DNA of 46,406 nucleotides from Pseudomonas kitaguniensis. Its GTDB lineage: Bacteria > Pseudomonadota > Gammaproteobacteria > Pseudomonadales > Pseudomonadaceae. The position numbers and the translations under genes were made by a program. The stretch covers positions 1-46,406 of the forward strand of contig NZ_VUAZ01000085.1 of the NCBI RefSeq assembly GCF_009296165.1, in the 5' to 3' direction. Of the stretch, positions 17,440 to 26,398 are shown in pieces (the stretch's first letter is position 1; each line of letters starts with the position of its first letter). The notes beneath the pieces were generated by a model. The model did no database searches and was not told the DNA's origin. It saw nothing but the letters and a program-made list of their open reading frames with translations.

Positions 17440-18993
17440 TCAGTCCGCGATGACCCGTCGCACCCGCTGGGTATGCCGCCCGGCCATCTCCGGCTTCACG
17501 CTCATCTCCGCCAGCAACATCGACAGCGCCTTGAGCTTGCGGTACGCCGCAATCAGAAACGGCAACGACAACAGCAACGCAGCGCCCCAGATCAACGCTT
17601 TTTGCCAGCTTGGATCACTGATCCAACCCTGCAAATACCCGCCGATGCGCGCCGCGAAAAAGCTGCCGGTGAAGAAAATCGCCACCACTAACGCCAGGTT
17701 TACCCCGACTTGCAGGATGATCTTGCGAATCAGCGACGCCAGCATCACGCCCTCGCCTTGCGGCTGAATGTTGCGTAGCCATTCGCCGTACATGCCAAAC
17801 ACGCGACTCATGCGCTTGGGCATCACTGCCGCAATCTTTAACGACAACGGGTCAGCCGCGCGGATCAGGTAGGGCGTCAGCAATGTGGTGATCACCGAGA
17901 CCGCCACTGCCACCGGGTACAGGAAGTCGCTGGTCACCTGCAGGGTCACGCCCAGCGCGGCGATGATGAAGGAAAACTCGCCAATCTGTGACAGCCCCAT
18001 GCCCACGCGCAGCGAGGTACGGCCATCATTGCCGGCGATAAACGCGCCAAGGCCGCAGGACAGCATCTTGCCCAGCACCACGGCGACGGTGATCACCGCG
18101 ATCGGCCAAGCGTATTGCAGCAGGATTTGCGGATCGATCATCAGGCCGATGGCGACAAAAAATATCGCACTGAACATGTCGCGAACGGGCTCGATCAGGC
18201 GCTCGATCTTCACCAACTGGCGAGATTCGGCCATGATCGCGCCGATCAGGAACGCCCCCAGCACCATGCTGTATTCCAGCTTCACCACCAACAGGCAAAA
18301 GCCGAAACACAGGCCCAATACGGTGATCAGCAGCATCTCGTTGCTTTCGAACTTGGCCACGTACGCCAGCAGGCGCGGCACCAGCAAAATACCGATGACC
18401 AGCGCGACGATCATGAACAGTGAAAGTTTGCCGACGGTGGAGAACACCTCGCCAGAGCTGACCGTACCGCTGACCGCAATGCTCGACAACAAGGCGATGA
18501 TGCCGATACCGAGGATGTCTTCAACAATCAGCACGCCGAAAATCAACTGGGCGAAACGCTGGTTTTTCATCTTCAGGTCATTCAGCGCTTTTACGATGAT
18601 GGTGGTCGAGGAGATCGCCAAAATCGCGCCGAGGAACAGCGAGTCCATGGTGTTCCAGTCGAACCAGCGGCCGATTTCGTAGCCGATCCAGATCATCAGG
18701 ATAATTTCCAGGAACGCCGCGATGAACGCGGTGGCGCCGACCTTGAACAGCTTGCGCAGGCTGAACTCCAGGCCGAGGCAGAACATCAGGAAGATCACCC
18801 CCAGCTCGGCGAGGGTCTTGATCGTGTCTTCGTCGTGAATCAGGCCAAACGGCGGCGTGTGAGGGCCGATGATGAACCCGGCGACGATATACCCCAGCAC
18901 CACCGGCTGTTTGAGGCGGTGAAACAGGATGGTGACAACCCCTGCCACCAGCATGATCACGGCCAAGTCCTGGATAAAGCTGATGGCGTGCAT
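17440..18993 (-). CDS. CPA2-family cation:proton antiporter
   Basis: 517-aa inner-membrane protein with about 12-13 hydrophobic segments and the Na+/H+ exchanger core (QPVVLGYIVAGFIIGPHTPP, LGVIFLMFCLGLEFSLRKL, ISSTTIIVKAL, VEDILGIGIIAL). It resembles KefB/KefC-type K+/H+ exchangers but lacks the C-terminal TrkA-N nucleotide-binding domain, so control by NAD(H) or glutathione is not expected. ATG 18993 has AAGGAG nine bases upstream; longer in-frame starts up to 19356 overlap the divergent thioesterase gene and are rejected. Confidence 0.9.
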   Translation of the reverse strand: MHAISFIQDLAVIMLVAGVVTILFHRLKQPVVLGYIVAGFIIGPHTPPFGLIHDEDTIKTLAELGVIFLMFCLGLEFSLRKLFKVGATAFIAAFLEIILMIWIGYEIGRWFDWNTMDSLFLGAILAISSTTIIVKALNDLKMKNQRFAQLIFGVLIVEDILGIGIIALLSSIAVSGTVSSGEVFSTVGKLSLFMIVALVIGILLVPRLLAYVAKFESNEMLLITVLGLCFGFCLLVVKLEYSMVLGAFLIGAIMAESRQLVKIERLIEPVRDMFSAIFFVAIGLMIDPQILLQYAWPIAVITVAVVLGKMLSCGLGAFIAGNDGRTSLRVGMGLSQIGEFSFIIAALGVTLQVTSDFLYPVAVAVSVITTLLTPYLIRAADPLSLKIAAVMPKRMSRVFGMYGEWLRNIQPQGEGVMLASLIRKIILQVGVNLALVVAIFFTGSFFAARIGGYLQGWISDPSWQKALIWGAALLLSLPFLIAAYRKLKALSMLLAEMSVKPEMAGRHTQRVRRVIAD

Positions 18994-19285
18994 GGCGACA
19001 GACTCCTTGAGGGTACCGGCGCTTTTCCCACTTCCGCCGCAGTGCCGAAAGGGCGCAAGAAGCGGAAGGAAAAGTCTGCCTTGATCGTAAGAAACGCCCT
19101 GAGTTGGGCTTTTGAAGGTTAACACCGCGACTTCCGGCAGAAAGCCGGTGCAATATATGGAAACAGATCGGTGCACGCGTGACGGCAAGCCGCCCACCGG
19201 CGTCCCGTTAGGGATAGCGCTGTAAAGATTCCAGCACCCGCAGAGGTGCCCTCCCCAAACGATGCCTACAACCCGTGAGTGTGCT

Positions 19286-19771
19286 ATGGAACCCGGAAAC
19301 GCCCAGCTGTCGATGACGGTATTGATGACCCCTGACATGGCCAACTTCTCAGGCAATGTTCACGGCGGCACGCTGCTCAAATACCTCGACGAAGTCGCCT
19401 ACGCCTGCGCAAGCCGTTATGCCGGTCGTTATGTAGTCACATTGTCGGTAGACCAAGTGATTTTTCGCGAGCCGATCCATGTCGGTGAGTTGGTGACCTT
19501 CCTCGCCTCGGTCAACTACACCGGCAACACCTCGATGGAAGTGGGCATCAAGGTGGTGACCGAAAACATCCGCGAGCGCTCGGTTCGCCACACCAACAGC
19601 TGCTTTTTCACCATGGTGGCCGTAGACGATCAGCGCAAACCCGCCGCCGTACCGCCGCTGCAGCCACAGAACAGCGAAGACAAGCGCCGGTTCGTGCAAG
19701 CCCAGCAGCGTCGGCAGATTCGCCAAGAGTTGGAGAAGCGCTACCAGGAAATCAAAGACGAGGCGCCGTAA
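19286..19771 (+). CDS. Acyl-CoA thioesterase (hotdog fold, YciA-like)
   Basis: 161-aa cytoplasmic enzyme that hydrolyses acyl-CoA to free fatty acid and CoA. It has the acyl-CoA thioester hydrolase motif NFSGNVHGGTLLKYLDEVAYACASRYAG, in which the His-Gly-Gly and the following Asp are the active-site elements, and VDQVIFREPIHVGELV. The C-terminal third is a charged helix (RQIRQELEKRYQEI). ATG 19286 is chosen because the hotdog domain starts soon after; ATG 19262 is also in frame. Divergent from the antiporter and followed by a REP pair. Confidence 0.9.
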   Translation: MEPGNAQLSMTVLMTPDMANFSGNVHGGTLLKYLDEVAYACASRYAGRYVVTLSVDQVIFREPIHVGELVTFLASVNYTGNTSMEVGIKVVTENIRERSVRHTNSCFFTMVAVDDQRKPAAVPPLQPQNSEDKRRFVQAQQRRQIRQELEKRYQEIKDEAP

Positions 19772-19790
19772 AGTCCAGGCTGAAAAGGCG

Positions 19791-19877
19791 TGTGGGATCG
19801 GGCTTGCTCGCGATAGCATCAACTCGGTCAGCCTGATGGACCGAGGTGCCTGCATCGCGAGCAAGCCCGCTCCCACA
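19791..19877. repeat. REP pair (inverted)
   Basis: TGTGGGATCGGGCTTGCTCG and CGAGCAAGCCCGCTCCCACA face each other across about 45 bases. It lies between the convergent thioesterase and pdxY genes. Its arms are the GCGAGCAAGCCCGCTCCCAC variant also seen at 38-61, whereas 9084-9170 has the GGGAGCAAGCCCCCTCCCAC variant. Confidence 0.85.
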
Positions 19878-19889
19878 AGATCTGCGTAG

Positions 19890-20762
19890 CTACAAATCGA
19901 TCGGCGTGGCTTCGAACCTTACGCGCGGATGGGCGATACGATCCTGCGCGCGCACCAGTTCCAGTTCGTAACTGGCGCAGGCTTGGGTTTCCAGCAGCAC
20001 TTCATGCACCGCGGCGGCCGCGAACTCGAACGCCGCCAACAGGCTATCGCCCAGCAACACCCGCGCCAGGAACAAACCCGACGTAAGGTCGCCCACGCCC
20101 ACCGGCTGACGCGGAAACGCCAGCAGCGGCCGACGCAAGTGCCAACTGCCATCGGCCGTCACCAGCAGCATCTCGAAACCGTCCGGCAACTTGCCCGGAT
20201 AATCCAGGTGCTTGACCAGCACGGCTTTCGGCCCGCGCGCCAGCAAGGCTTTGGCCATGGCCAGGCAATCGAACAGCGATTGCGGCTTGCGCCCGGCAAA
20301 GCTGTCCAGCTCCAGCTGGTTGGGGCAAAGAAAATCCGCCATCGCCGCCGCTTCGTCCAGCAGAAAGTCGCTGACTTCCTGCGGCACGCTGCAGCCTTTT
20401 TCCGCATGGCCCATCACTGGGTCGCACAGGTACAGGGCTTTGGGGTTGATCGCTTTGATTCGCGCCACGCCGCTGAGGATCGCACGGCCTTGGGCCGCAC
20501 TGCCGAGGTAACCGGACAGCACCGCATCGCAGTTGCCCAGCTCGCCAATCGCGGCAATCCCTTCTACCAACGCCGGAATTTGCTGCGGCGCCAACACTTC
20601 TCCCGCCCACTGACCATACTGTGTGTGATTGGAGAACTGCACCGTGTTCAGTGGCCAGACGTTCACCCCAACCCGTTGCATGGGGAACACGGCGGCACTG
20701 TTTCCGGCGTGGCCAAAAACCACATGAGACTGGATCGCAAGCAGGTGAGGTGTGCGTTTCAT
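19890..20762 (-). CDS. pdxY: Pyridoxal kinase
   Basis: 290-aa ribokinase-fold enzyme that phosphorylates pyridoxal to PLP in vitamin B6 salvage. The N-terminus ([44 protein letters not shown]) is diagnostic for the PdxY/PdxK family, and the ATP/anion-hole region reads [17 protein letters not shown] with its catalytic Asp. Length is typical. It stands alone between a REP pair and a divergent DUF3301 gene. Confidence 0.95.
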   Translation of the reverse strand: MKRTPHLLAIQSHVVFGHAGNSAAVFPMQRVGVNVWPLNTVQFSNHTQYGQWAGEVLAPQQIPALVEGIAAIGELGNCDAVLSGYLGSAAQGRAILSGVARIKAINPKALYLCDPVMGHAEKGCSVPQEVSDFLLDEAAAMADFLCPNQLELDSFAGRKPQSLFDCLAMAKALLARGPKAVLVKHLDYPGKLPDGFEMLLVTADGSWHLRRPLLAFPRQPVGVGDLTSGLFLARVLLGDSLLAAFEFAAAAVHEVLLETQACASYELELVRAQDRIAHPRVRFEATPIDL

Positions 20763-20879
20763 GCTGGATATTTCCGTAAAGCCGTTGAAATTCTGGCCGC
20801 GCAGTATGCGACTAAACGCAGCCTGTACGACAGACCGGCGACACAGTTAAGCTGCTCTCACTTTGTTGGAGTTCATCGC

Positions 20880-21275
20880 ATGCTGACCCTGGGAAACATC
20901 TTTGTGTTGATGCTGCTGGCGACCGCCGCCGCCTGGGTGTGGCACAACCACGGCCTGCGCGAACGGGCGCTGGAGCGGGTCAAGCAGCATTGCGCCAAGC
21001 TCGACATCGAATTGCTCGACGGCGCGGTGGCGTTGAAGCGTATCGGCGTGGTGAAGGATGCCAATGGTCGGCGGCGCCTGGCGCGCATCTATAACTTTGA
21101 GTTCACCGTGACCGGGGAAACCCGGCACCCGGGCACCATCACCCAATTTGGCGCCCACAGCGCGCAGATCGAACTGGCGCCCTACCCGTTCGAAATCAAA
21201 ACGCCGCTGCCCAGTGCCGAAGTGATCGAGCTAAGCCAGTGGCGCCAGGACCACGCCAGCAAAACGCGTCACTGA
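20880..21275 (+). CDS. DUF3301 family membrane-anchored protein
   Basis: 131-aa protein with one N-terminal membrane segment (IFVLMLLATAAAWVW), a HxxRERALERVKQHCAK helix and a small beta-rich domain. The pattern fits DUF3301, for which no function is known to me. ATG 20880 has GGAG nearby. The last seven bases overlap the convergent COG0523 gene. Confidence 0.8.
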   Translation: MLTLGNIFVLMLLATAAAWVWHNHGLRERALERVKQHCAKLDIELLDGAVALKRIGVVKDANGRRRLARIYNFEFTVTGETRHPGTITQFGAHSAQIELAPYPFEIKTPLPSAEVIELSQWRQDHASKTRH

Positions 21276-22243
21276 CGGCACGCTGCGAGCGCGCTCTGCA
21301 GTGCACCTGCGTCGTGCGGCTGGCTGAAAATCAGTTCGATGCGTGAGTCGCGGCGCCACTCGCTGGGTTGCCAGACGAGTGAACTGTTATCCACAGCGTT
21401 GGCAGAAACCCAGCCGTCGCGGCTGTGGATAACCAGTTTGGCGCGGCGCCACGCAAGGCTTGTCAGCCAATCATGCAAGCGTTGAGTGTCGAATTGCTGG
21501 CTCGGGTGCCAGCGCCAACCCACGCTCCAACCGCCCTCTTGAGCCTGGCTGAGGCAGATGGGCAGTGTGGGATCACGCCAAAGGGCGGGCATTTGGGCTA
21601 TCGAGTCGGGTAGTGTGAAGTTATCCACAGCCGCGCCAGCTTTGGCATTCAAACCCGGTAACCGCGCCAATGGTAAATGCGCCTGGCGGGTCCAGTAACG
21701 CGGGCAATTGGGTAATTGCCGTTCGACCGCGTGGCGCTGCGCGGTATCCAGCGCTTCATCCTTGTTCAAAACCAGCAACCCGGCGCTGGCCAGCGTCTCG
21801 CGTTGTGCCTCCGGCAGCGGTTTGCCCGCCGCCAGCGCCTGCGCATCCAACACCAGCACGCACGGTTGCACCGCCAGCACGTTTTGCCACGGCGCCTCGC
21901 GCAATTGCTTGAGCAACTGCGCCGGGTGGCCCAGGCCCGAGGGCTCGATAAACAGCCTGTCTGGCTTGGCCTTACGCAGCAGGCGGCCCAAACCGACCTG
22001 GAACGGTGCACCATTCACACAGCACAAGCAGCCACCGGCCACTTCGCCCAAGGCAATACCGTCGTCGTCCTGGGTGAGCAAGGCCGCGTCCAGGCCGATC
22101 TGCCCGAACTCATTGATCAGTACCGCCCAGCGCTCGTTGGCCGGGCGTTGTGCGAGCAGGTGTTTGATCAGGCTGGTCTTGCCGGCACCCAAAGGCCCGG
22201 CAATCACATGAGTGGGAATATTCTGCAGCATGAGGGGCATCAT
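21269..22243 (-). CDS. COG0523 family GTPase (zinc allocation), second paralogue
   Basis: 324-aa G3E-family GTPase (CobW/P47K). The P-loop is GPLGAGKTS (16-24), the metal-binding motif is GCLCC (71-75), and LNKDE is the guanine-specificity element. COG0523 proteins pass zinc to client enzymes under scarcity. This copy is the last gene of the minus-strand operon dksA2-zigA-DUF1826-COG0523, 32 bases after DUF1826. It lacks the His-rich C-terminus of some relatives. The P. aeruginosa equivalent is also zinc-regulated, as I recall. Confidence 0.87.
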   Translation of the reverse strand: MMPLMLQNIPTHVIAGPLGAGKTSLIKHLLAQRPANERWAVLINEFGQIGLDAALLTQDDDGIALGEVAGGCLCCVNGAPFQVGLGRLLRKAKPDRLFIEPSGLGHPAQLLKQLREAPWQNVLAVQPCVLVLDAQALAAGKPLPEAQRETLASAGLLVLNKDEALDTAQRHAVERQLPNCPRYWTRQAHLPLARLPGLNAKAGAAVDNFTLPDSIAQMPALWRDPTLPICLSQAQEGGWSVGWRWHPSQQFDTQRLHDWLTSLAWRRAKLVIHSRDGWVSANAVDNSSLVWQPSEWRRDSRIELIFSQPHDAGALQSALAACRQ

Positions 22244-22275
22244 TCAGACCGTGTAGATGGCTTGATCCTACAAGG

Positions 22276-22920
22276 TTATGCGAGCCAATCCAGCGTCAGG
22301 ATCAACCGTCGCTCGTCGACCTTAAGCGCTGGCGAGCGATGGATCAGGCCGTGGCCTTCGTTGCCATGCCACTGGGTGCCTTTGAGCAAGGCCACTTCGC
22401 CGCAGTGAATTTGCTCGATGCGCTCGCTGGGTTCAGCGTCCGGCTGGCCAAGCTGGCGGCGGTCCATCACGCCTTCGCGCAGCCACTGGCTACCGATACC
22501 GGCATAGGTGGTGATCAGCCGCACCGGCACATGGTCGACGTGAAAACGCGGGCACATGGCCTTGTCCAGCAGGCGCAGACGCACGCCAATACGCTGTGCG
22601 CCGAGTAAACACGCAAACGCGCTGATCAGCCATGCCACATCGGCGATAAAGCCTTCGTAGCCTTCAAGGTCGCGGCAACTGGCTGCAAAACCTTGCAAGT
22701 CAGGCACCGCGTTCTCGTTAGCCAGCTCAATCACCAAGGATTCGGCGACCGGCTCATTCAGCGCTATGAGTAAGGCGCCGAATTCGGCGATGTGCAGCGG
22801 CAATTGGCGCTGCCACAGCGCCAGGTTCACGCCGTCTTCGAGGATACCCGACAGCGCCAGCGGGGTTTCACCGCGGGCCTGGCGTATCACTGGGCGCAGG
22901 GGGATGACCGGTGCGAGCAT
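22276..22920 (-). CDS. DUF1826 family protein
   Basis: 214-aa cytoplasmic protein with conserved HVDHVPVRLITTYAG and GTQWHGNEGHGLIHRSP segments rich in His, Asp and Glu. The HxD and distal His suggest a cupin-like or 2-oxoglutarate-oxygenase-like metal site, which is my inference. DUF1826 is known to occur next to COG0523 genes in Zur regulons. Its ATG overlaps the zigA stop by one base (ATGA), so it is translationally coupled to zigA. Confidence 0.85.
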   Translation of the reverse strand: MLAPVIPLRPVIRQARGETPLALSGILEDGVNLALWQRQLPLHIAEFGALLIALNEPVAESLVIELANENAVPDLQGFAASCRDLEGYEGFIADVAWLISAFACLLGAQRIGVRLRLLDKAMCPRFHVDHVPVRLITTYAGIGSQWLREGVMDRRQLGQPDAEPSERIEQIHCGEVALLKGTQWHGNEGHGLIHRSPALKVDERRLILTLDWLA

Positions 22921-24128
22921 CAGGCGGCCACCTCGTCATGCCACGGGCCGAAAGGGTCAGCCAGCAAGCGCCAACCCTCGACGCCCAAGGCCATTTCTTC
23001 ATCGTTAAGCAAGCAGGCTTCCAGCTCGGCCCGCATCTTCTCAAAATCGATGTTTTGCCCAATAAACACCAGTTCCTGGCGGCAATCGCCGGTGCTCAGT
23101 TGCCAGTTGCCCATGATCGCCGCCACGCTTTCTTCGTCTTGGGGCCATTGGCTTTTTGGCACAAAACGCCACCAGCGCCCGGCAAAGCCGTGGCGCATCA
23201 GGCCACCGGCCTGCGACCAACTGCCCGCGTCCTGGTGCTTGCTGGCCAGCCAGAAAAAACCCTTGGAGCGCAGCAATTTGCCGTTAACCCACGGGCGGTC
23301 GATAAAGTCGTAGAAGCGTTGTGGATGAAACGGGCGGCGCGCGCGGTAAGCCGTGGAGGCGATGCCGTATTCTTCGGTTTCCGGCACATGCTCGCCACGC
23401 AGCTCCTGCAACCAGCCCGGCGCCTCGGCCGCGCGTTCGAAGTCGAAAAGGCCAGTATTTAGGATCTTGTTCAACGGCACTTCACCCATGACCATCGGGA
23501 TGATTTGCGCACGGGCATTAAGGCGCTTGAGGATCGCCATCAGTTCTTCGCGCTCATGGCTGCTGATCAGGTCGATCTTGCTGATCAGGATCACGTCGGC
23601 AAATTCGATCTGCTCGATCAGCAAGTCGGTGATCGAGCGCTCATCTTCTTCGCCCAGGGTTTCACCGCGTGAGGCCAGGCTTTCGGCGGCCTGGTAGTCG
23701 AGCAAGAAATTCATGCCGTCGACCACGGTAACCATGGTGTCGAGGCGCGCGACGTCCGCCAGGCTTTGCTCGTTTTCATCGCGAAAGGTAAAGGTTTCGG
23801 CGACTGGCAACGGTTCGGATATGCCGGTGGATTCGATCAACAGGTAATCGAACCGACCTTCCCTGGCGAGTTTTCCGACCTCTTCCAGCAAGTCTTCACG
23901 CAAGGTGCAGCAGATGCAGCCGTTGCTCATCTCCACCAGTTTTTCTTCGGCGCGGTTGAGCGTGACGTCGCGCTGCACTTCGCTGCCGTCGATGTTGATT
24001 TCGCTCATGTCGTTGACGATCACCGCCACGCGCAGGTTCTCGCGGTTGCGCAGGACGTAGTTGAGCAGCGTGCTTTTGCCGGCGCCGAGAAAGCCGGACA
24101 ACACGGTAACGGGGAGACGGTTGGGCAT
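22920..24128 (-). CDS. zigA: Zinc-responsive GTPase ZigA (COG0523)
   Basis: 402-aa G3E GTPase expected to deliver zinc during starvation. Motifs: P-loop GFLGAGKST (12-20), metal motif GCICC (70-74), E-S-T-G-I-S-E-P switch region, SKIDL specificity element, and a C-terminal CobW_C domain ([20 protein letters not shown]). The name is by homology with ZigA of Acinetobacter and the P. aeruginosa Zur-regulated homologue. It lies 27 bases downstream of dksA2 in the Zur-controlled operon. Confidence 0.9.
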   Translation of the reverse strand: MPNRLPVTVLSGFLGAGKSTLLNYVLRNRENLRVAVIVNDMSEINIDGSEVQRDVTLNRAEEKLVEMSNGCICCTLREDLLEEVGKLAREGRFDYLLIESTGISEPLPVAETFTFRDENEQSLADVARLDTMVTVVDGMNFLLDYQAAESLASRGETLGEEDERSITDLLIEQIEFADVILISKIDLISSHEREELMAILKRLNARAQIIPMVMGEVPLNKILNTGLFDFERAAEAPGWLQELRGEHVPETEEYGIASTAYRARRPFHPQRFYDFIDRPWVNGKLLRSKGFFWLASKHQDAGSWSQAGGLMRHGFAGRWWRFVPKSQWPQDEESVAAIMGNWQLSTGDCRQELVFIGQNIDFEKMRAELEACLLNDEEMALGVEGWRLLADPFGPWHDEVAA

Positions 24129-24155
24129 CAGGTATTCCTCATCAGGGGTGGCCGG

Positions 24156-24560
24156 TCAAATCGCCCGTCGGTGGCGTTCGCGCAGCTCTTCACGTTCTTT
24201 GGCTTCAATACACAGGGTCGCGGTGGGCCGTAGCAGCAGGCGTGGCAGGCCAATCGGCTCGCCGGTTTCACGGCACCAGCCGTACTCACCGCGCGCCAGC
24301 AACTCCAGCGCATCGTCGATCTTGTCCAACAGCTTCTTTTCCCGCTCCAGCAAGCGCAGTTGCCATTGGCGCTGTTCTTCGGCGCTGCCCACATCGGCCA
24401 GGTCGCTGTTGGTTTCCTGTTCACGCAGCACCAGAAATTCGGACTCGATGCGCGCTTGCAGCGCATAGCGCTGGGCCAGCAGCAACCTGCGGAAGAAGCC
24501 TTGCTGGGCTTCATTCATGTAGTCGGCGGCGGGTTGGGCCAGCAGGTCTTGTTCGGTCAT
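24156..24560 (-). CDS. dksA2: Zinc-independent DksA paralogue (DksA2)
   Basis: 134-aa RNA polymerase secondary-channel factor that works with ppGpp. The coiled-coil tip keeps the DxxDxA motif (DLADVGSA, 53-60). The zinc finger of DksA needs four Cys; here only Cys96 and Cys117 remain, with Thr99 and Ala120 in the other positions, so it should fold without zinc. This agrees with DksA2 of P. aeruginosa, which substitutes for DksA when zinc is scarce. ATG 24560 is chosen over GTG 24572. It is first in its operon, 32 bases from the Zur box. Confidence 0.92.
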   Translation of the reverse strand: MTEQDLLAQPAADYMNEAQQGFFRRLLLAQRYALQARIESEFLVLREQETNSDLADVGSAEEQRQWQLRLLEREKKLLDKIDDALELLARGEYGWCRETGEPIGLPRLLLRPTATLCIEAKEREELRERHRRAI

Positions 24561-24592
24561 GGCGGCGGTCACGGGTCAGGCTGTTTTTTTAA

Positions 24593-24607
24593 TGTTATAG
24601 TATAACA
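24593..24607. promoter_or_regulatory. Zur box 1 (dksA2 operon / secreted protein)
   Basis: TGTTATAGTATAACA is a perfect palindrome with seven-base arms and matches the core of the enterobacterial and Pseudomonas Zur consensus (TGTTATAnTATAACA). It is 32 bases before dksA2 and 78 bases before the divergent gene at 24686, so Zur-Zn could repress both. Confidence 0.9.
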
Positions 24608-24685
24608 ATACAAATAAGCCAATCCCCCTTGCTCGTCACGACGAAGGGCGCAATGCTGGAAGACTTTCCGGCCCCGAGAAGCCTT

Positions 24686-25054
24686 ATGAAATACCTGTTG
24701 TGCGCGCTGCTATTGGCAGTAGCAGGACCGGCCTGCGCCCAAGCCCCAAGCCTGTTGGCTAACTGCACGCGCAGCGCCAACCTGCTGGCGTGTGTCGACC
24801 CATTGGGCAATGCCTACAGCGTGGCAACTGTCGGCAGCACCACGTACTTGCGCGGTTTCGAGGTACTCGGCAAACGCTACTGGGCGCAGACCAACAGCCG
24901 CTACGGGCAACTGACGTTCTTTACCGGGTTGGCGTCGGATGGTGAGGCGTGGGTCGGCTACACGCGCCGGGTGGGCTGGACCACCATTAACCGGTTTTCC
25001 AGCTCCGGTGGTGCCAGCGCCAAATTCACCTGCAGCCGCGTGACCGGCTGTTAG
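24686..25054 (+). CDS. Secreted protein of unknown function in the zinc island
   Basis: 122 aa with a clear signal peptide (MKYLLCALLLAVAGPACAQA). The mature part is about 100 residues with four Cys (in SLLANCTRSANLLACVD and FTCSRVTGC) that could make two disulfides, and is rich in Tyr, Trp, Gly and Ser. I do not recognise a domain. ATG 24686 is used because it begins the signal peptide; TTG/ATG codons at 24629 and 24653 give a less likely extension. It is divergent from dksA2 and shares its Zur box, so I infer production under zinc limitation. The stop overlaps that of the convergent amidase. Confidence 0.75.
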   Translation: MKYLLCALLLAVAGPACAQAPSLLANCTRSANLLACVDPLGNAYSVATVGSTTYLRGFEVLGKRYWAQTNSRYGQLTFFTGLASDGEAWVGYTRRVGWTTINRFSSSGGASAKFTCSRVTGC

Positions 25055-26271
25055 ACCTGGCCGTTCTTCTGCTCCTGAACCCAGGCCATGTAGCTGTTCA
25101 TCGGCGGGTTCTTCTGGAAGTAGTTTTTCAAGCCTTCGAAAAGGCCATCCGCCACCGCTTGTTGATGACGCGCGGTCACCAGCCGCTGAGCGTCCTGGGT
25201 ATTGGAGATAAACCCGGTCTCCACCAGAATCGACGGCACGTCCGGTGATTTGAGTACCGCAAAACCTGCCTGCTCCACGCGTTTCTGGTGCAGCGTGGTG
25301 ATGCTTTGCAGGCTGCCCAATACCGAGCTGCCCAGTTGTAGGCTGGAGGCGATTGTCGCGTTCATCGACATGTCGAGAATCACCCCGGCCAGCATCGGGT
25401 CCTTGTCTTTCAGATTGAGCAAAGTGGTGGCGCCCAGCAGGTCGGCGCCGTTTTCACGCTGCGCCATAAAACGCGCGGTGGCAGAGGTTGCGCCGCCTTC
25501 CGACAGCGCAAACACCGACGCCCCGGAGGCCGTGAGGCGTGGCGCCGCATCGGCGTGCACCGAGATAAACATATCCGCCTTGTGCTGGCGGGCGATGTCT
25601 ACGCGTTTGCGCAGCGGCACAAAAAAGTCGTCATTGCGCACCAGTTTCACGTCAAAGCCCTTCTCGCGCTTCAAGCGTTTGGCCAACAACTGGGCGATGG
25701 ACAACACCACATCTTTCTCACGCTGGCCCTTCGAACCAATAGCGCCCGGGTCTTTGCCGCCATGGCCGGGGTCGACCACGACGATGATGTCGCGCTTGGG
25801 GTGCGCCCTGTCCACCGCCGCCGCCGGCGCAACCACGGGCGCCATTTGCGCAGCGATTTGACGCGGCGCCTGGGTGGCGCCGGTCAGGTCGAGTACCAGG
25901 CGATGACCCTGGCCATCCTGCGGCGGCAACAAGAAGCTGTTGAGCTGCATCGGCGTGGCCAGGTCCAGCACGATGCGCGTATCGGCCTTGCCGAAATGCC
26001 CCGACCGAATCGAGGTAATCCCACTGTTCTTCAACGCCAACTGCGAGAAGTCACCACTGAGCCCGGCGCCGCTGAGGTCGATGATCAAGCGATCCGGTGA
26101 GGTCAGCGAAAAAGTCTTGTACTGCACCGGGCCGCTGAGGTCGAACACCAGCCGCAATTTGTCGTCGGAGCGCCACAAGCGGGCATTGCGAACCTGCGTC
26201 GCGTAAGCGCCCAAAGGCAAGGTGAACAGAGGGCTGACCAGCAGCAGGTTAAGGAGCTGACGTCTATGCAT
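25051..26271 (-). CDS. amiA: N-acetylmuramoyl-L-alanine amidase, Zur-linked paralogue
   Basis: 406-aa periplasmic amidase that cuts the amide bond between MurNAc and the stem peptide during daughter-cell separation. It has a signal peptide (MHRRQLLNLLLVSPLFTLPL), an AMIN domain (about residues 25-135; LRLVFDLSGPVQYKTF) and an Amidase_3 domain with the zinc ligands intact (DPGHGGKDPGAIG, REKDVVLS, SVHADA, VETGFISN). It therefore still needs a metal. ATG 26271 starts the signal peptide; GTG/ATG codons up to 26310 are possible. It is divergent from folE2 and shares Zur box 2, as in the P. aeruginosa zinc cluster. Confidence 0.9.
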   Translation of the reverse strand: MHRRQLLNLLLVSPLFTLPLGAYATQVRNARLWRSDDKLRLVFDLSGPVQYKTFSLTSPDRLIIDLSGAGLSGDFSQLALKNSGITSIRSGHFGKADTRIVLDLATPMQLNSFLLPPQDGQGHRLVLDLTGATQAPRQIAAQMAPVVAPAAAVDRAHPKRDIIVVVDPGHGGKDPGAIGSKGQREKDVVLSIAQLLAKRLKREKGFDVKLVRNDDFFVPLRKRVDIARQHKADMFISVHADAAPRLTASGASVFALSEGGATSATARFMAQRENGADLLGATTLLNLKDKDPMLAGVILDMSMNATIASSLQLGSSVLGSLQSITTLHQKRVEQAGFAVLKSPDVPSILVETGFISNTQDAQRLVTARHQQAVADGLFEGLKNYFQKNPPMNSYMAWVQEQKNGQV

Positions 26272-26354
26272 GACAGATACCGCGAATAAAGGAGCGTCCC
26301 TGCTCGACATGACTGAAGAAAGACGGGCGCAGAAAAATCATCGTCGACTCAATA

Positions 26355-26367
26355 GTTATAATATAAC
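26355..26367. promoter_or_regulatory. Zur box 2 (folE2 operon / amidase)
   Basis: GTTATAATATAAC is a perfect palindrome with six-base arms and fits the Zur consensus. It lies 31 bases before folE2 and 83 bases before the divergent amidase gene, nearly the same geometry as Zur box 1. Confidence 0.9.
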
Positions 26368-26398
26368 ATGTCTTTTTATTTCCAAGATGGACCCGCTC

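Noticed and set aside
18994..19356. N-terminal extension of the CPA2 antiporter
   Set aside because: Overlaps the divergent thioesterase gene and lacks a ribosome-binding site, whereas ATG 18993 has AAGGAG.
19929..20879. Long N-terminal extension of the DUF3301 protein
   Set aside because: It is antisense to pdxY; the true start at 20880 begins the membrane anchor.
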